DNA of 64,000 bases from Duganella sp. CF458 (GTDB lineage: Bacteria > Pseudomonadota > Gammaproteobacteria > Burkholderiales > Burkholderiaceae_D): assembly GCF_900113115.1 (NCBI RefSeq), contig NZ_FOOF01000002.1:1-64000 (forward strand), written 5' to 3'. Shown here one piece after another: positions 17,496-25,282 of the stretch. Under the pieces are notes generated by a model. The model did not search any database. It saw nothing but the letters and a program-made list of their open reading frames with translations, and was not told the origin of the DNA. Numbering within the stretch: position 1 is the stretch's first letter; each line of letters opens with the position of its first letter. A program made the position numbers and the translations under genes.

Positions 17496-18089
17496 TCAGA
17501 TAAGCCTAAATGTCAGGTTGATGCGCGGACCGCAGGGTTTTCGCTGCTTATTGATGCCATGCCGCCAGCAATGCTGGAGTTTTCCGGCCATCAACAACAG
17601 GCTGCCGTCGGCGAGGTCGATCTTGACGGTTTTGGGCTGCGTCTTGTGCTTCAGGATAAAGGTGCGGGTGGCGCCGAAGCTGACCGAAGCAATGGCCGGC
17701 TGCAGGCCCAGCTCCGGTTCATCGTCGCTGTGGAAGCCCATGCTGTCCTGCTCGTTGCGGTAATAGTTCAACAGCAGGCTGTTGAAGCGCTTGCCGCTGG
17801 CGGCCTCGACAGCGCGCTTGATTTCGAGCTGCCAGGGCGTGAACGGCAACGGTTCGAAAGTGCGGCCCGAGTAAGTATAACGCCGCTCGCCATACCAGGC
17901 ACTGAGACGCGGTTGCGCCACTTCGCGGCCGAACAGGAAAATGGTTTCCGCCTTCCACGCCGTTTCATCCAACAGGCGCTGCATAACTTGTGCGTTATCC
18001 ACAGGCAGCACCAGCTGCTGCATGAAATACAGCTCGCCGTCGTCGATTGGAATGGGCAACAACTCGGCTTCAGCAGAAAACAGGTCCAT
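17496..18089 (-). CDS. alkB: AlkB-type 2-oxoglutarate/Fe(II) DNA dealkylase
   Basis: 197 residues with the ALKBH2/3-like core. The iron ligands are His120 and Asp122 (MGFHSDDEP) and His177 (CWRHGINK). The 2-oxoglutarate-binding arginines Arg189 and Arg195 sit in RINLTFR. An NYYRNEQDSMGFH region precedes the first ligand. The enzyme removes 1-methyladenine and 3-methylcytosine lesions by oxidative demethylation. Start ATG 18089 was chosen, since the frame stays open upstream but runs into the divergent gene. Only 18 bases separate it from that gene, so its promoter must lie in or across the neighbour. Confidence 0.92.
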   Translation of the reverse strand: MDLFSAEAELLPIPIDDGELYFMQQLVLPVDNAQVMQRLLDETAWKAETIFLFGREVAQPRLSAWYGERRYTYSGRTFEPLPFTPWQLEIKRAVEAASGKRFNSLLLNYYRNEQDSMGFHSDDEPELGLQPAIASVSFGATRTFILKHKTQPKTVKIDLADGSLLLMAGKLQHCWRHGINKQRKPCGPRINLTFRLI

Positions 18090-18107
18090 AAGCGTTATCA
18101 TATAGCA

Positions 18108-18686
18108 ATGAACAAACGTCAATTCCTCGGCGCCGTGGCAGCGGCAGGCGCCCTCCCCTCGTTGGGCGCCGCGCATCCCAAGGCTGAGCGCGGGCCGGCG
18201 CTGCTGACCGTGACCGGCGCCATTGCCAAGCCAAACCGCGGCGGTTTCGACCGTGTCGCTGACCAGATGATGCATCGCCAACGCCTGACATTCGACAAGG
18301 CCTTCACCTTCGATTTTGCCGCACTGGCCGCGCTGCCGGCGATCACGATCAAGCCGACGCTGGAATACGATGGCCGGCCGCACACCCTGTCCGGCCCGCT
18401 GTTGGTAGACGTGCTGAAAGCGGCCGGCGCGCAAACTGGCGACAGCAGCAACCTGATCCTGCGTGCAGTGGACGGTTATGCGGTGGCAGTGGCGCTGGCA
18501 CGCGCCAAGGCGCAGCGCTACATCGTTGCCACCCACCTGGATGGCGCGCCGATGGCGTTGGGTGGATTGGGTCCCCTATGGGCGATTTACGATGCGGATC
18601 GCGTGCCGGAAATGGCAAGCAGGCCCGTCGGCGAGCGCTTCGCTACCTGCCCTTGGGCCCTGTATCACATCGAGGTTCAGGCGTAA
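18108..18686 (+). CDS. short SUOX-fold (molybdopterin oxidoreductase family) protein
   Basis: 192 residues. An N-terminal hydrophobic stretch with MNKRQFLGAVAAAGA looks like a signal peptide. The body matches the short Oxidored_molyb family (SGPLLVDVLKAAGA, LRAVDGYAVAV, GLGPLWAIYD). Members with catalysis carry a molybdenum-ligating Cys in the core. The only Cys here is near the C-terminus (FATCPWALY), so cofactor binding is doubtful. Its ATG lies 18 bases from the divergent alkB start, and its end overlaps the convergent 120-residue gene by 10 bases. A role in sensing or a redox partner system is possible but unsupported. Confidence 0.75.
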   Translation: MNKRQFLGAVAAAGALPSLGAAHPKAERGPALLTVTGAIAKPNRGGFDRVADQMMHRQRLTFDKAFTFDFAALAALPAITIKPTLEYDGRPHTLSGPLLVDVLKAAGAQTGDSSNLILRAVDGYAVAVALARAKAQRYIVATHLDGAPMALGGLGPLWAIYDADRVPEMASRPVGERFATCPWALYHIEVQA

Positions 18687-19039
18687 GCTTCAGCCAGCGA
18701 CATGACGCGCGGCGTGATCGCGACGCCGACATCGCCGAAGATCTTGTTGATGATGGCCATATTGGCTTCGGCTTCTTCCGCCTTCCAGCCGTTGAACAGG
18801 TCGGTGCCATCTTTCTGGAAGTGCAGGTCCAGCACCTTGCCACGGTCCTTGTGGGTATAGCCGGAGCTGTGCACTTGCTTGAAGCCGCCGGCAGCCAGTG
18901 CTTCGAGCACGGAAGCCGGCGGATTATCCGGGTCGGTGGCCATGTACACGCCGAAAGTCTTTCCAGGCGGCTTGGCGGCAATATCCACTTCGTAAATGCC
19001 GGGCGCCTTGGTGACAGACGTGGATTTCAAAAATAACAT
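18677..19039 (-). CDS. conserved-looking hypothetical protein, 120 aa
   Basis: I do not recognise the family. The product is soluble and has no signal peptide or membrane segment. It begins MLFLKSTSVTKAPGIYEVDI and contains a predicted helix-rich C-terminal half (WKAEEAEANMAIINKIFGDVG). The sequence has normal composition and codon use for the region, starts with ATG followed by reasonable spacing, and overlaps only 10 bases with its convergent neighbour, all consistent with a real gene. The 219 bases upstream separate it from the divergent marR gene. Confidence 0.7.
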   Translation of the reverse strand: MLFLKSTSVTKAPGIYEVDIAAKPPGKTFGVYMATDPDNPPASVLEALAAGGFKQVHSSGYTHKDRGKVLDLHFQKDGTDLFNGWKAEEAEANMAIINKIFGDVGVAITPRVMSLAEAYA

Positions 19040-19211
19040 AGCGTTCCCCTAGAACTGTGTATGTGGCTTAGGTGGACAAGCTTATTGCTAACGGCCAATT
19101 TTGTCACTCGCCGGGTCTATCTTTTTGCTCCCCCACAACAGAAGCCAGAGCAAAAATCATTACCGGCTCTTCAACTATACTTTTGCACTGCTGATTTACA
19201 AGACAGAAGAT

Positions 19212-19252
19212 TAGTTAGGAGTCCTTGACATATTATTTTTCGCCCATATACT
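19212..19252 (+). promoter_or_regulatory. marR promoter with overlapping operator-like motif
   Basis: TTGACA (19225-19230), 16-base spacer and TATACT (19247-19252) form a strong sigma70 promoter. The -10 box ends only 6 bases before ATG 19259, so the transcript is probably leaderless. TAGTTAGGAGTCCT (19212-19225), with a palindromic AGGAGTCCT core, abuts the -35 box and recurs at 19904-19917. Confidence 0.65.
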
Positions 19253-19258
19253 TGGCGC

Positions 19259-19879
19259 ATGGACAGCACTTCAACCCGCATTATTTCCGCCATTTCCCGC
19301 ATCGGCAGCGTGCTGCGCTCGGGCATGTGGGAATTTGCGACCGGCGAAAACCTGAATCCCGCGCAGGCCGAGATCCTGCAATTGCTGCACAGCAGGGTGC
19401 AGGGCGTACGCTTGTCCTGGGTTGCCCGGCAACTCTCGATTTCCGCAGCCAGCGCCAGCGATTCGGTGTCGGCCCTGGCCGCCAAAGGCTTGGTCCGCAA
19501 AGCACGTGCACTGGATGATGGCCGCGCCACTGACCTGCATCTTACCGAGGAAGGTCGGCAGATGGCGCAACGCATTGCGGGCGCTACCGGCTTTGCCGAC
19601 GAGGCGGTGGCCAAGCTGTCGCCCCAGGCGCAGGAACAGTTGCTGGGCGGCTTGCTGCAGGTAATCGGGCAGTTGCAGAAGGCGGAACGCTTCCCGGAGC
19701 TGCGCGCCTGCCTGTCCTGCAAACATTTCCAGCCCAACCGGCACCAGGACGCCGCCGCCCCGCACCATTGCGGGCTGGTCGACGCGCCGCTGCCGGTGGC
19801 GATGCTGCGCATCGATTGTCCTGATCATCAACCGACCGATCCTGTACAGCAGGTAACGAATTGGCAGGCCCTGGTGTAA
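19259..19879 (+). CDS. MarR-family regulator with a C-terminal four-cysteine extension
   Basis: 206 residues. Residues about 1-145 form a MarR winged-helix fold (LSWVARQLSISAASASDSVSALAAKGLVRKARALDDGRATDLHLTEEG). Beyond it is an extension of about 60 residues with Cys151 and Cys154 (CLSCKHF), His169-His170-Cys171 and Cys187 (IDCPDH). This spacing suggests a metal or Fe-S site, or redox-active thiols. Most MarR proteins stop at about 150 residues. A good -10 box ends 6 bases before the ATG, and no ribosome site is visible, so a leaderless message is likely. The downstream peroxidase pair carries the same operator-like motif and is the likely target, along with marR itself. Confidence 0.87.
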   Translation: MDSTSTRIISAISRIGSVLRSGMWEFATGENLNPAQAEILQLLHSRVQGVRLSWVARQLSISAASASDSVSALAAKGLVRKARALDDGRATDLHLTEEGRQMAQRIAGATGFADEAVAKLSPQAQEQLLGGLLQVIGQLQKAERFPELRACLSCKHFQPNRHQDAAAPHHCGLVDAPLPVAMLRIDCPDHQPTDPVQQVTNWQALV

Positions 19880-19903
19880 GGGCGGCCTTTTTTTGCTCCT
19901 ATT

Positions 19904-19917
19904 TAGTTAGGACTCCT
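19904..19917 (+). promoter_or_regulatory. second copy of the TAGTTAGGA-type operator
   Basis: TAGTTAGGACTCCT repeats the motif at 19212-19225 with 13 of 14 bases identical. It sits between a possible -35 TTGCTC (19893-19898) and -10 TATTTT (19917-19922) upstream of the AhpD-like gene. Confidence 0.55.
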
Positions 19918-19940
19918 ATTTTAATGAAAGGAGCTTCACC

Positions 19941-20468
19941 ATGTCGCGCATTCCACTCAACACCAACGATGCCACCGGCCTGCTGGCACAAATCCACCAG
20001 GCTTTCGGCGTGACGCCGAATATGTTCAAGGCGGTTTCCAATTCCCCGGCTGCATTGAAGAGCATGTGGGGCAGCTTCGGCGCCCTCGGCAGCGGCAAAC
20101 TCGGCGCCAAGCTGGGCGAGCAGATTGCCGTGGCGATCGCAGACCGCAACGATTGCGAGTACTGCCTGGCAGCCCACACCGCGCTGGGCCGCAAGGCTGG
20201 CGCCTCGGCTGAGGAAATGAGCGCGGCGCAGGCCGGCCAGTCGAGCGATCCGAAAACCGCTGCCGCACTGCGCTTCGCGGTGGCCGTGGTCAGCAACCGC
20301 GCCAAGATCGATGACGAGCAGGTGCAGGAGCTGCGTGCAGCCGGCTTCGATGATGAGGAAATCGTGGAGATCATGGCCCATGTGGCGCTGAACTTGTTCA
20401 CCAATTACGTGAACGTGGCATTCAAGGTGCCGGTTGATTTCCCCGGCGTGAAGCTGCGCGCAAAATGA
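19941..20468 (+). CDS. carboxymuconolactone decarboxylase / AhpD-like peroxidase-related protein
   Basis: 175 residues of the AhpD-like superfamily. The redox motif reads DCEYCLAAH with Cys72, Cys75 and His79, the arrangement used by AhpD alkylhydroperoxidases. The preceding helix and the C-terminal HVALNLFTNYVNVAF segment are typical of the peroxidase-related subfamily. An AAAGGAG ribosome site precedes ATG 19941. Its stop overlaps the start of a thioredoxin-like gene (ATGA), suggesting the latter supplies electrons. Likely repressed by the upstream MarR protein through the motif at 19904-19917. Confidence 0.9.
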   Translation: MSRIPLNTNDATGLLAQIHQAFGVTPNMFKAVSNSPAALKSMWGSFGALGSGKLGAKLGEQIAVAIADRNDCEYCLAAHTALGRKAGASAEEMSAAQAGQSSDPKTAAALRFAVAVVSNRAKIDDEQVQELRAAGFDDEEIVEIMAHVALNLFTNYVNVAFKVPVDFPGVKLRAK

Positions 20469-20947
20469 TGCGGCTCGATGCTTCCGCGTGGCTCAACGGA
20501 GCTGCGCCTGCCACTGAAGGCAAGGTGGTGGCGCTACACGCTTTCCAGATGCTGTGCCCTGGCTGTGTGGCGCATGGCATCCCGCAGGCGGTGAAGATGC
20601 AGCAGGCGTTTCCCGAACTGGTGGTGATCGGCCTGCACAGCGTGTTCGAGCATCATGAGGTGATGACGCCGCGCGCGTTGCAGGTGTTCATCCACGAATA
20701 CCGCCTGCCGTTTCCGGTAGCGGTCGACAGGCAGGTTACCGGATCGCCGGTGCCGGCCACGATGCAGCACTATGCCTTGCGCGGCACGCCCAGCCTGCTG
20801 CTGTTCGACAGCGAAGGGCGCTTGCGGCTGAACCATTTCGGAAGCATCGACGACATGGTGCTGGGAGGGGTGATCGGGCGCTTGCTGGCCGAAGGGCACG
20901 GCGACAGCCCGTCCTGCGACGCTGGCGGCTGCGCCCTGCCCGGCTAG
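20465..20947 (+). CDS. thioredoxin-like (redoxin/TlpA-like) protein
   Basis: 160 residues, no signal peptide, so probably cytoplasmic. The thioredoxin-like fold shows an active site MLCPGCVAHGIP with Cys31/Cys34, a GLHSVFEHHEVM segment, and cis-Pro RGTPSLLLFDSEGRL. A C-terminal SCDAGGC adds two more cysteines. It overlaps the AhpD-like gene by 4 bases. Coupling to a CxxC-type peroxidase suggests that it reduces that enzyme or works in the same thiol stress response; this is inference. Confidence 0.85.
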   Translation: MMRLDASAWLNGAAPATEGKVVALHAFQMLCPGCVAHGIPQAVKMQQAFPELVVIGLHSVFEHHEVMTPRALQVFIHEYRLPFPVAVDRQVTGSPVPATMQHYALRGTPSLLLFDSEGRLRLNHFGSIDDMVLGGVIGRLLAEGHGDSPSCDAGGCALPG

Positions 20948-20993
20948 CGAACAGGCAGGCCTGCGGTGCGCGGCGGACGATGCGTCGCGCCCG

Positions 20994-21824
20994 TCAGGGC
21001 TTGCCGGCCCGCTTGCGTGCGGCCAGCGCGATCGTTGGCGGGACGAGGGCACGGTACAACTGGCCCGTTTCCGCATCCCATGCCATCACGGCGTCCTGTT
21101 GCCGCAGCACCGTGGTCATATCGCCGCGCGCAACCGGTCCGGTGAGTGCCGGCGCCGCACCAAGGCGGAAGGCATTCTCCATCGACTCCAGCGCCAGCGG
21201 CCGCGCCAGTTCGCGCGCCACGGCTTCCGGAATACCGGCCGCCTGGTACGCGCGCAAGGCTGCATCGATTACCGTCACCAGGTAATTGCTCGCGAACACA
21301 GCTGCTGCGTGATAAACAGTCTTGGCCGCAGGGTCGATCTGCACCGCCCTCGCGCCAATTGCGGCCAGGGCAGGCAGCAACACATCCAGCGCCTGCTGGT
21401 CGCCCTCCACGCCGCAAAATGTCCCGGCAAATCCCGCAACCACCGCGTCAACGTCGGCAAAGCTGCGGATCGGATGCACACTGGCGACGTAAGCGCCCGC
21501 CGCGCGTGCAGCTTGCAGCCGGTCGGAGGCCAGCGCGCCGCTGCAATGGAATACCACCGCATCCTGCAAAGGCACTGCCTCCGCCAATGCTTCGCATGCC
21601 GGCACGATCTGGTCGTCGGTGACCGTCAACATGAAGACGTCGGCAGGCCGCACGGCCCCTCCGCTGGCAATGGGTGTACCGGCGCCGATGAAGGCCACTG
21701 CTTGCGCGGCGCTATCGGCCGAACGTGCCAGCACATCCTGCACCGCAAATGCGCCTTTTGAGGAAAACAGCCGGCCCAGCACGCGGCCAACGTGGCCGCC
21801 TCCAACGACAGACAATCCACGCAT
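20994..21824 (-). CDS. Rossmann-like plus DUF2520 protein
   Basis: 276 residues. An N-terminal nucleotide-binding motif (LSVVGGGHVGRVLGRLF, about 4-20) and a ProC/6-phosphogluconate-dehydrogenase-like Rossmann fold are followed by the helical DUF2520 domain (about 135-260; conserved HPIRSF and KTVYHAAAVFASNYLVTVIDAA). The combination is a widespread family of predicted NAD(P)-dependent oxidoreductases, some linked to pantothenate or ketopantoate metabolism by context elsewhere. No such context here. It is the last gene of a minus-strand series, overlapping the DUF924 gene by one base. Confidence 0.88.
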   Translation of the reverse strand: MRGLSVVGGGHVGRVLGRLFSSKGAFAVQDVLARSADSAAQAVAFIGAGTPIASGGAVRPADVFMLTVTDDQIVPACEALAEAVPLQDAVVFHCSGALASDRLQAARAAGAYVASVHPIRSFADVDAVVAGFAGTFCGVEGDQQALDVLLPALAAIGARAVQIDPAAKTVYHAAAVFASNYLVTVIDAALRAYQAAGIPEAVARELARPLALESMENAFRLGAAPALTGPVARGDMTTVLRQQDAVMAWDAETGQLYRALVPPTIALAARKRAGKP

Positions 21825-22408
21825 CAGAAACTCGATCCCGGCTGCTTGAGGAATTCGATCTCCTCCGGCGTCGACTCCCGGCCAAGGATGGCATTGCGAT
21901 GCGGGAAGCGACCGAAGCGGCGAACCACGTCGTAATGCTTCTTGGCGAAATCCAGCATGCCCGCATAGCCGGGAGAATCGGCAGCCAGCATCTCGAACAG
22001 ATCCACGCAGCGCATCTGCATCGACAGGTTTTCCGAATGCTCGAGCGGCATGTAGGAGAACGCACGCTGCGCAGGCGGCAAGGTCTGGTTGGCACCGGTA
22101 TCGTCCAGGGCTTTTGCGGCCTCCAGCGCCAGCTCATCGCCGGCAAAGGCCTTCGGCGTGCCCCGGTAAACATTGCGCGTGAATTGGTCCAGCACGATGA
22201 TGCGTGCCAGCGTACCCTGCGTCCCCTCATCGTCCCATTGCCGCAGCCCGCCCAGCAGGCCATCTTCGATCACGTCGCCGAACTGCTGGAAGATAGCGCG
22301 ATCGAATGCATCGTCCTTGCGCCACCACTCGGGGCGCTGCATATTGTGGCCTCTGGCACCGATCGGAAGGAACCAGAAATCGAGAACGTCTTGTGAATGA
22401 ATGACCAA
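21824..22408 (-). CDS. DUF924 family protein
   Basis: 194 residues of the DUF924 family, a TPR-like helical fold of unknown function. The conserved opening VLDFWFLP, the LDQFTRNVYRGTPKAFAGD stretch and the RFGRFPHRNAILGRESTPEEIEFL end are clear. The start is TTG at 22408, set by a strong AGGAGG (22414-22419) five bases upstream that overlaps the preceding gene's TAG stop. It is translationally linked on both sides (mgtC-like before, DUF2520 after). Confidence 0.9.
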   Translation of the reverse strand: MVIHSQDVLDFWFLPIGARGHNMQRPEWWRKDDAFDRAIFQQFGDVIEDGLLGGLRQWDDEGTQGTLARIIVLDQFTRNVYRGTPKAFAGDELALEAAKALDDTGANQTLPPAQRAFSYMPLEHSENLSMQMRCVDLFEMLAADSPGYAGMLDFAKKHYDVVRRFGRFPHRNAILGRESTPEEIEFLKQPGSSF

Positions 22409-22417
22409 ACCTGCCTC

Positions 22418-23161
22418 CTAATTGCGTGCGTGGGTGACCTGGAAGCTATCGATGCCTTCGTAATGGGTCATCTCTTCCGCGATACGCGACAGCGGCGAAC
22501 CGCTGCGCTTGCTCAATGCCAGTGCGACGAAACGCCACTCGAGCTTGCCCTGGTCCATGCCGATGGTCAGCGAGCCGCCGGCGATCTGGTAGCCGCGCTC
22601 CAGCGCCATCGCGCGTAGCTGATCTTCCTTCGGCTCAAAACCCGGCTTGAAGCGCATGGTGATGGCGATCGCATGCCGTGACGGCAACCATGCCTCGACC
22701 TTGGACAGGAAGATCATCGACATCGCGCAAAGGAAGGCCAGCCCCATGGCGCCAAGGTAGAAGCCCAGGCCCACCGCCACGCCGATCACCGACGAGGCCC
22801 AGATCGACGCCGCCGTCGTCAGGCCGGAAATATTGAAGCCCTCGCGCATGATCACGCCCGCGCCGAGGAAACCGATGCCGGTCACAATGCCCTGCACCAC
22901 ACGGGTCGGATCGGTGCCCACCAGCTCGGACATATGGCCGCCGAACCATAGCGACGGGTAGCCGCATACCACGGTCAGCGCCGCCGAAGCCATGCACACC
23001 AGCCCATAGGTGCGCATGCCCGCCGCTCGCCCGTGGTAGGAGCGCTCATAGCCGACCAGCAGGCCAAGCAGGAGCGCACCGCCGATATTCATCAGGATCA
23101 CGAGGTTGGTCGCCAGTTCGCCGGACGACCAGTAGGCACGCAGGAACTCTATGCTGGGCAT
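22418..23161 (-). CDS. MgtC/SapB family inner-membrane protein
   Basis: 247 residues. Five N-terminal membrane helices (to about residue 150) contain the MgtC core GALLLGLLVGYERSYHGRAAGMRTYGLV and IGFLGAGVIMREG. A soluble C-terminal domain follows (about 165-247, ACT-like in this family). MgtC proteins of pathogens modulate F-ATPase and support growth in low Mg2+. This longer environmental type is generally annotated MgtC/SapB without proven role. A good GGAGG site lies before ATG 23161, 12 bases after the preceding gene. Confidence 0.9.
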   Translation of the reverse strand: MPSIEFLRAYWSSGELATNLVILMNIGGALLLGLLVGYERSYHGRAAGMRTYGLVCMASAALTVVCGYPSLWFGGHMSELVGTDPTRVVQGIVTGIGFLGAGVIMREGFNISGLTTAASIWASSVIGVAVGLGFYLGAMGLAFLCAMSMIFLSKVEAWLPSRHAIAITMRFKPGFEPKEDQLRAMALERGYQIAGGSLTIGMDQGKLEWRFVALALSKRSGSPLSRIAEEMTHYEGIDSFQVTHARN

Positions 23162-23173
23162 AGCTGCCTCCCT

Positions 23174-23437
23174 TTATGGTTTTGGTGTTTTCTTGGCTGC
23201 GAGCTGCTTTTCGAATGCTACATCGAGTTTGCTGACGCGTTTTACTTTTTGCGGGCCTTGCGCATTGACGAAGGCCACAAAATCGTCCAGTTCCATTGGC
23301 GGGCAAAGTGGCGGCTGGCCGGGTCCTTCCGTCAGGAAGAAGTGGCCGCTGCCGGTCATCGTCATCGAATAGGCCTGGTTGCCGGAGCGCTCTTTCAGGC
23401 GCGCCAGCGCGTTGGATGCTCTGGTGGAGCGGCTCAT
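23174..23437 (-). CDS. small hypothetical protein (87 aa) coupled to pepP
   Basis: I do not assign a family. The product is an 87-residue soluble, basic protein (SRSTRASNALARLKER start; lysine-rich KKTPKP end) with a central hydrophobic stretch about residues 22-35 (AYSMTMTGSGHFFL) and a MELDDFVAFVNAQ helix. ATG 23437 overlaps the pepP stop by 4 bases, which argues for translation. The family could be a short Burkholderiales-specific protein. Confidence 0.7.
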   Translation of the reverse strand: MSRSTRASNALARLKERSGNQAYSMTMTGSGHFFLTEGPGQPPLCPPMELDDFVAFVNAQGPQKVKRVSKLDVAFEKQLAAKKTPKP

Positions 23438-25224
23438 ATTGCCTCCGTCCTTTCGTTCAGCCAGCGTAGCGCATCGCCGCTGACATGCCTGGCGAGCCGT
23501 TGGCGCACGGTGGCGTGGTATTCGTTCAGCCAGTGCACCTCGTCTTCGCGCAGCAGGGACTTGTCGATGCAGCGCGTGTCGATCGGGCACAGGGTCAGGG
23601 TTTCAAAGCGCAGGAATTCGCCAAATTCCGAATCCGGCGCGGGCACGTTCAGCACCAGGTTTTCGATGCGGATTCCCCATTTGCCGGGACGGTAGATGCC
23701 GGGCTCATTGGAGGTGATCATGCCCGGTTCCATCGCCGTATGCGGATCCGGCGGCGTGGAAGGCGAGATCGACTGCGGCCCTTCATGCACATTGAGGAAG
23801 AAGCCGACGCCATGGCCGGTGCCGTGGCCGAAGTCGATGCCGGCCGACCACAACGGTGCACGTGCAATCGCATCCAGCATCGGCGATTTGACACCGCGCG
23901 GGAACCGCGCGACGGACAGCGCCATCATGCCTTTCAGGACCAGCGTGAAGTCGCGCCTGTGTTCCTGGCTGATGACGCCTACCGGCACCACGCGGGTGAT
24001 GTCGGTGGTGCCGCCGGTGTACTGGCCGCCGGAATCGAGCAACAACAGGCCATTGCCCTCCACCACGGCGCTGCCCTGTGCCGGAGCGCGGTAATGCATG
24101 ATCGCGCCGTTGGCGTTAAAGCCTGCAATGGTGCCGAAACTTGGACTGACAAAGCCGGGACGGCGGCGGCGCGCTTCCAACAGGTGCTGGCCGATGGTGT
24201 ACTCGGTTAACGGCTCGCGCTTCGGATCGGCCAGGGTTTGCTCGAGCCAGCTAAAGAACTCGCACAGGGCGGCGCCATCCTGCTCCATCGTCGCTCGCAC
24301 ATGATCGGCCTCGTGCTCCGTCTTGCGGGATTTGGCAAACGTGGTCGGATTGATCGCTTCAATGACGGTTACGCTGTCAGGCACGGACTGGCGCGTGCCA
24401 AATGTGACGCGGCGCGGGTCCAGCAACAACGTGCTGCCGGGCGGAATCGTGGCCAGTGCCTGCGCCGTTTCCGCATATGGAACGACGAAGACATTGTCGG
24501 CTGCGAGCAGTCCCGCCAGGCCCGGCTCGATCTTGCCGGCGCCGACGAAGAGCATGGCGCGCTCCAGGTCAACCAGCGCGTGCGACAGGAAGATCGGGTT
24601 GTAGTTGACGTCCGAGCCGCGCAGGTTGAACAGATAGGCGATATCGTCCAGCGTCGAGATGATGTGGTGGGTCGCGCCCTGGCGCGCCATCTCCGCCCGC
24701 AGCGCCGCCAGCTTGGCCGTACGGCTCTTGTCAGCAAAAGGACGCTGGTGTTCGTAGACCGGGGCATCCGGCAGGCTAGGGCGGTCAGTCCACACCTCCT
24801 CCAGCAGGTCGAGGTCGGTGCGCATGACGATGCCGCGTGCCTGCAGCAGACGGGCAATCGACAGGCCCAACACGGCGCCATCCACTGCCAGCACCTGGCC
24901 GGGCTTCAAGTTTTCGGACAACCAGTCCACATACTGCACGCTGGCGCCCGATGAGATTTTCATCAGCTTCACGCCGGTGCCGGCCAATTCCGCTTCCGCT
25001 TGCGTCCAATAACGGCCGTCAGTCCAAACGCTCGCGAAATCCTGGGTAATGATGAAGGTGCCGACCGAGCCGGTAAAATCCGACAGCCATTCCCGCCCCT
25101 GCCAGCGCGCCGGCAAATACTCGGACAAATGGGGATCGGAGGAAGGGACCATGCAGGCATCAAGCTGATGGCGGCGCATCGCCGCGCGCATGGATTCAAG
25201 TCTGGTGCGGATTGATTCTTTCAT
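23434..25224 (-). CDS. Xaa-Pro aminopeptidase, M24B (eukaryote-like PepP)
   Basis: 596 residues, the long three-domain form resembling eukaryotic XPNPEP1 rather than the 440-residue E. coli PepP. The C-terminal pita-bread domain holds the dinuclear metal ligands: Asp in LLLLDSGGQY, Asp in GTTDITRV, His in GTGHGVGFFLNVHEGP, Glu in SNEPGIY and Glu in GIRIENLVL. It removes N-terminal residues before proline in the cytoplasm. I chose ATG 25224 (MKESIRTRLE); an upstream in-frame extension to 25251 adds nine residues. It heads the minus-strand series with the small ORF, mgtC, DUF924 and DUF2520 genes. Confidence 0.93.
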   Translation of the reverse strand: MKESIRTRLESMRAAMRRHQLDACMVPSSDPHLSEYLPARWQGREWLSDFTGSVGTFIITQDFASVWTDGRYWTQAEAELAGTGVKLMKISSGASVQYVDWLSENLKPGQVLAVDGAVLGLSIARLLQARGIVMRTDLDLLEEVWTDRPSLPDAPVYEHQRPFADKSRTAKLAALRAEMARQGATHHIISTLDDIAYLFNLRGSDVNYNPIFLSHALVDLERAMLFVGAGKIEPGLAGLLAADNVFVVPYAETAQALATIPPGSTLLLDPRRVTFGTRQSVPDSVTVIEAINPTTFAKSRKTEHEADHVRATMEQDGAALCEFFSWLEQTLADPKREPLTEYTIGQHLLEARRRRPGFVSPSFGTIAGFNANGAIMHYRAPAQGSAVVEGNGLLLLDSGGQYTGGTTDITRVVPVGVISQEHRRDFTLVLKGMMALSVARFPRGVKSPMLDAIARAPLWSAGIDFGHGTGHGVGFFLNVHEGPQSISPSTPPDPHTAMEPGMITSNEPGIYRPGKWGIRIENLVLNVPAPDSEFGEFLRFETLTLCPIDTRCIDKSLLREDEVHWLNEYHATVRQRLARHVSGDALRWLNERTEAI

Positions 25225-25282
25225 AGCGCAATCATACCCCGATTGCGTCATAATGCCTGGCTGCCGCTGCTTTCAGGCGGCA

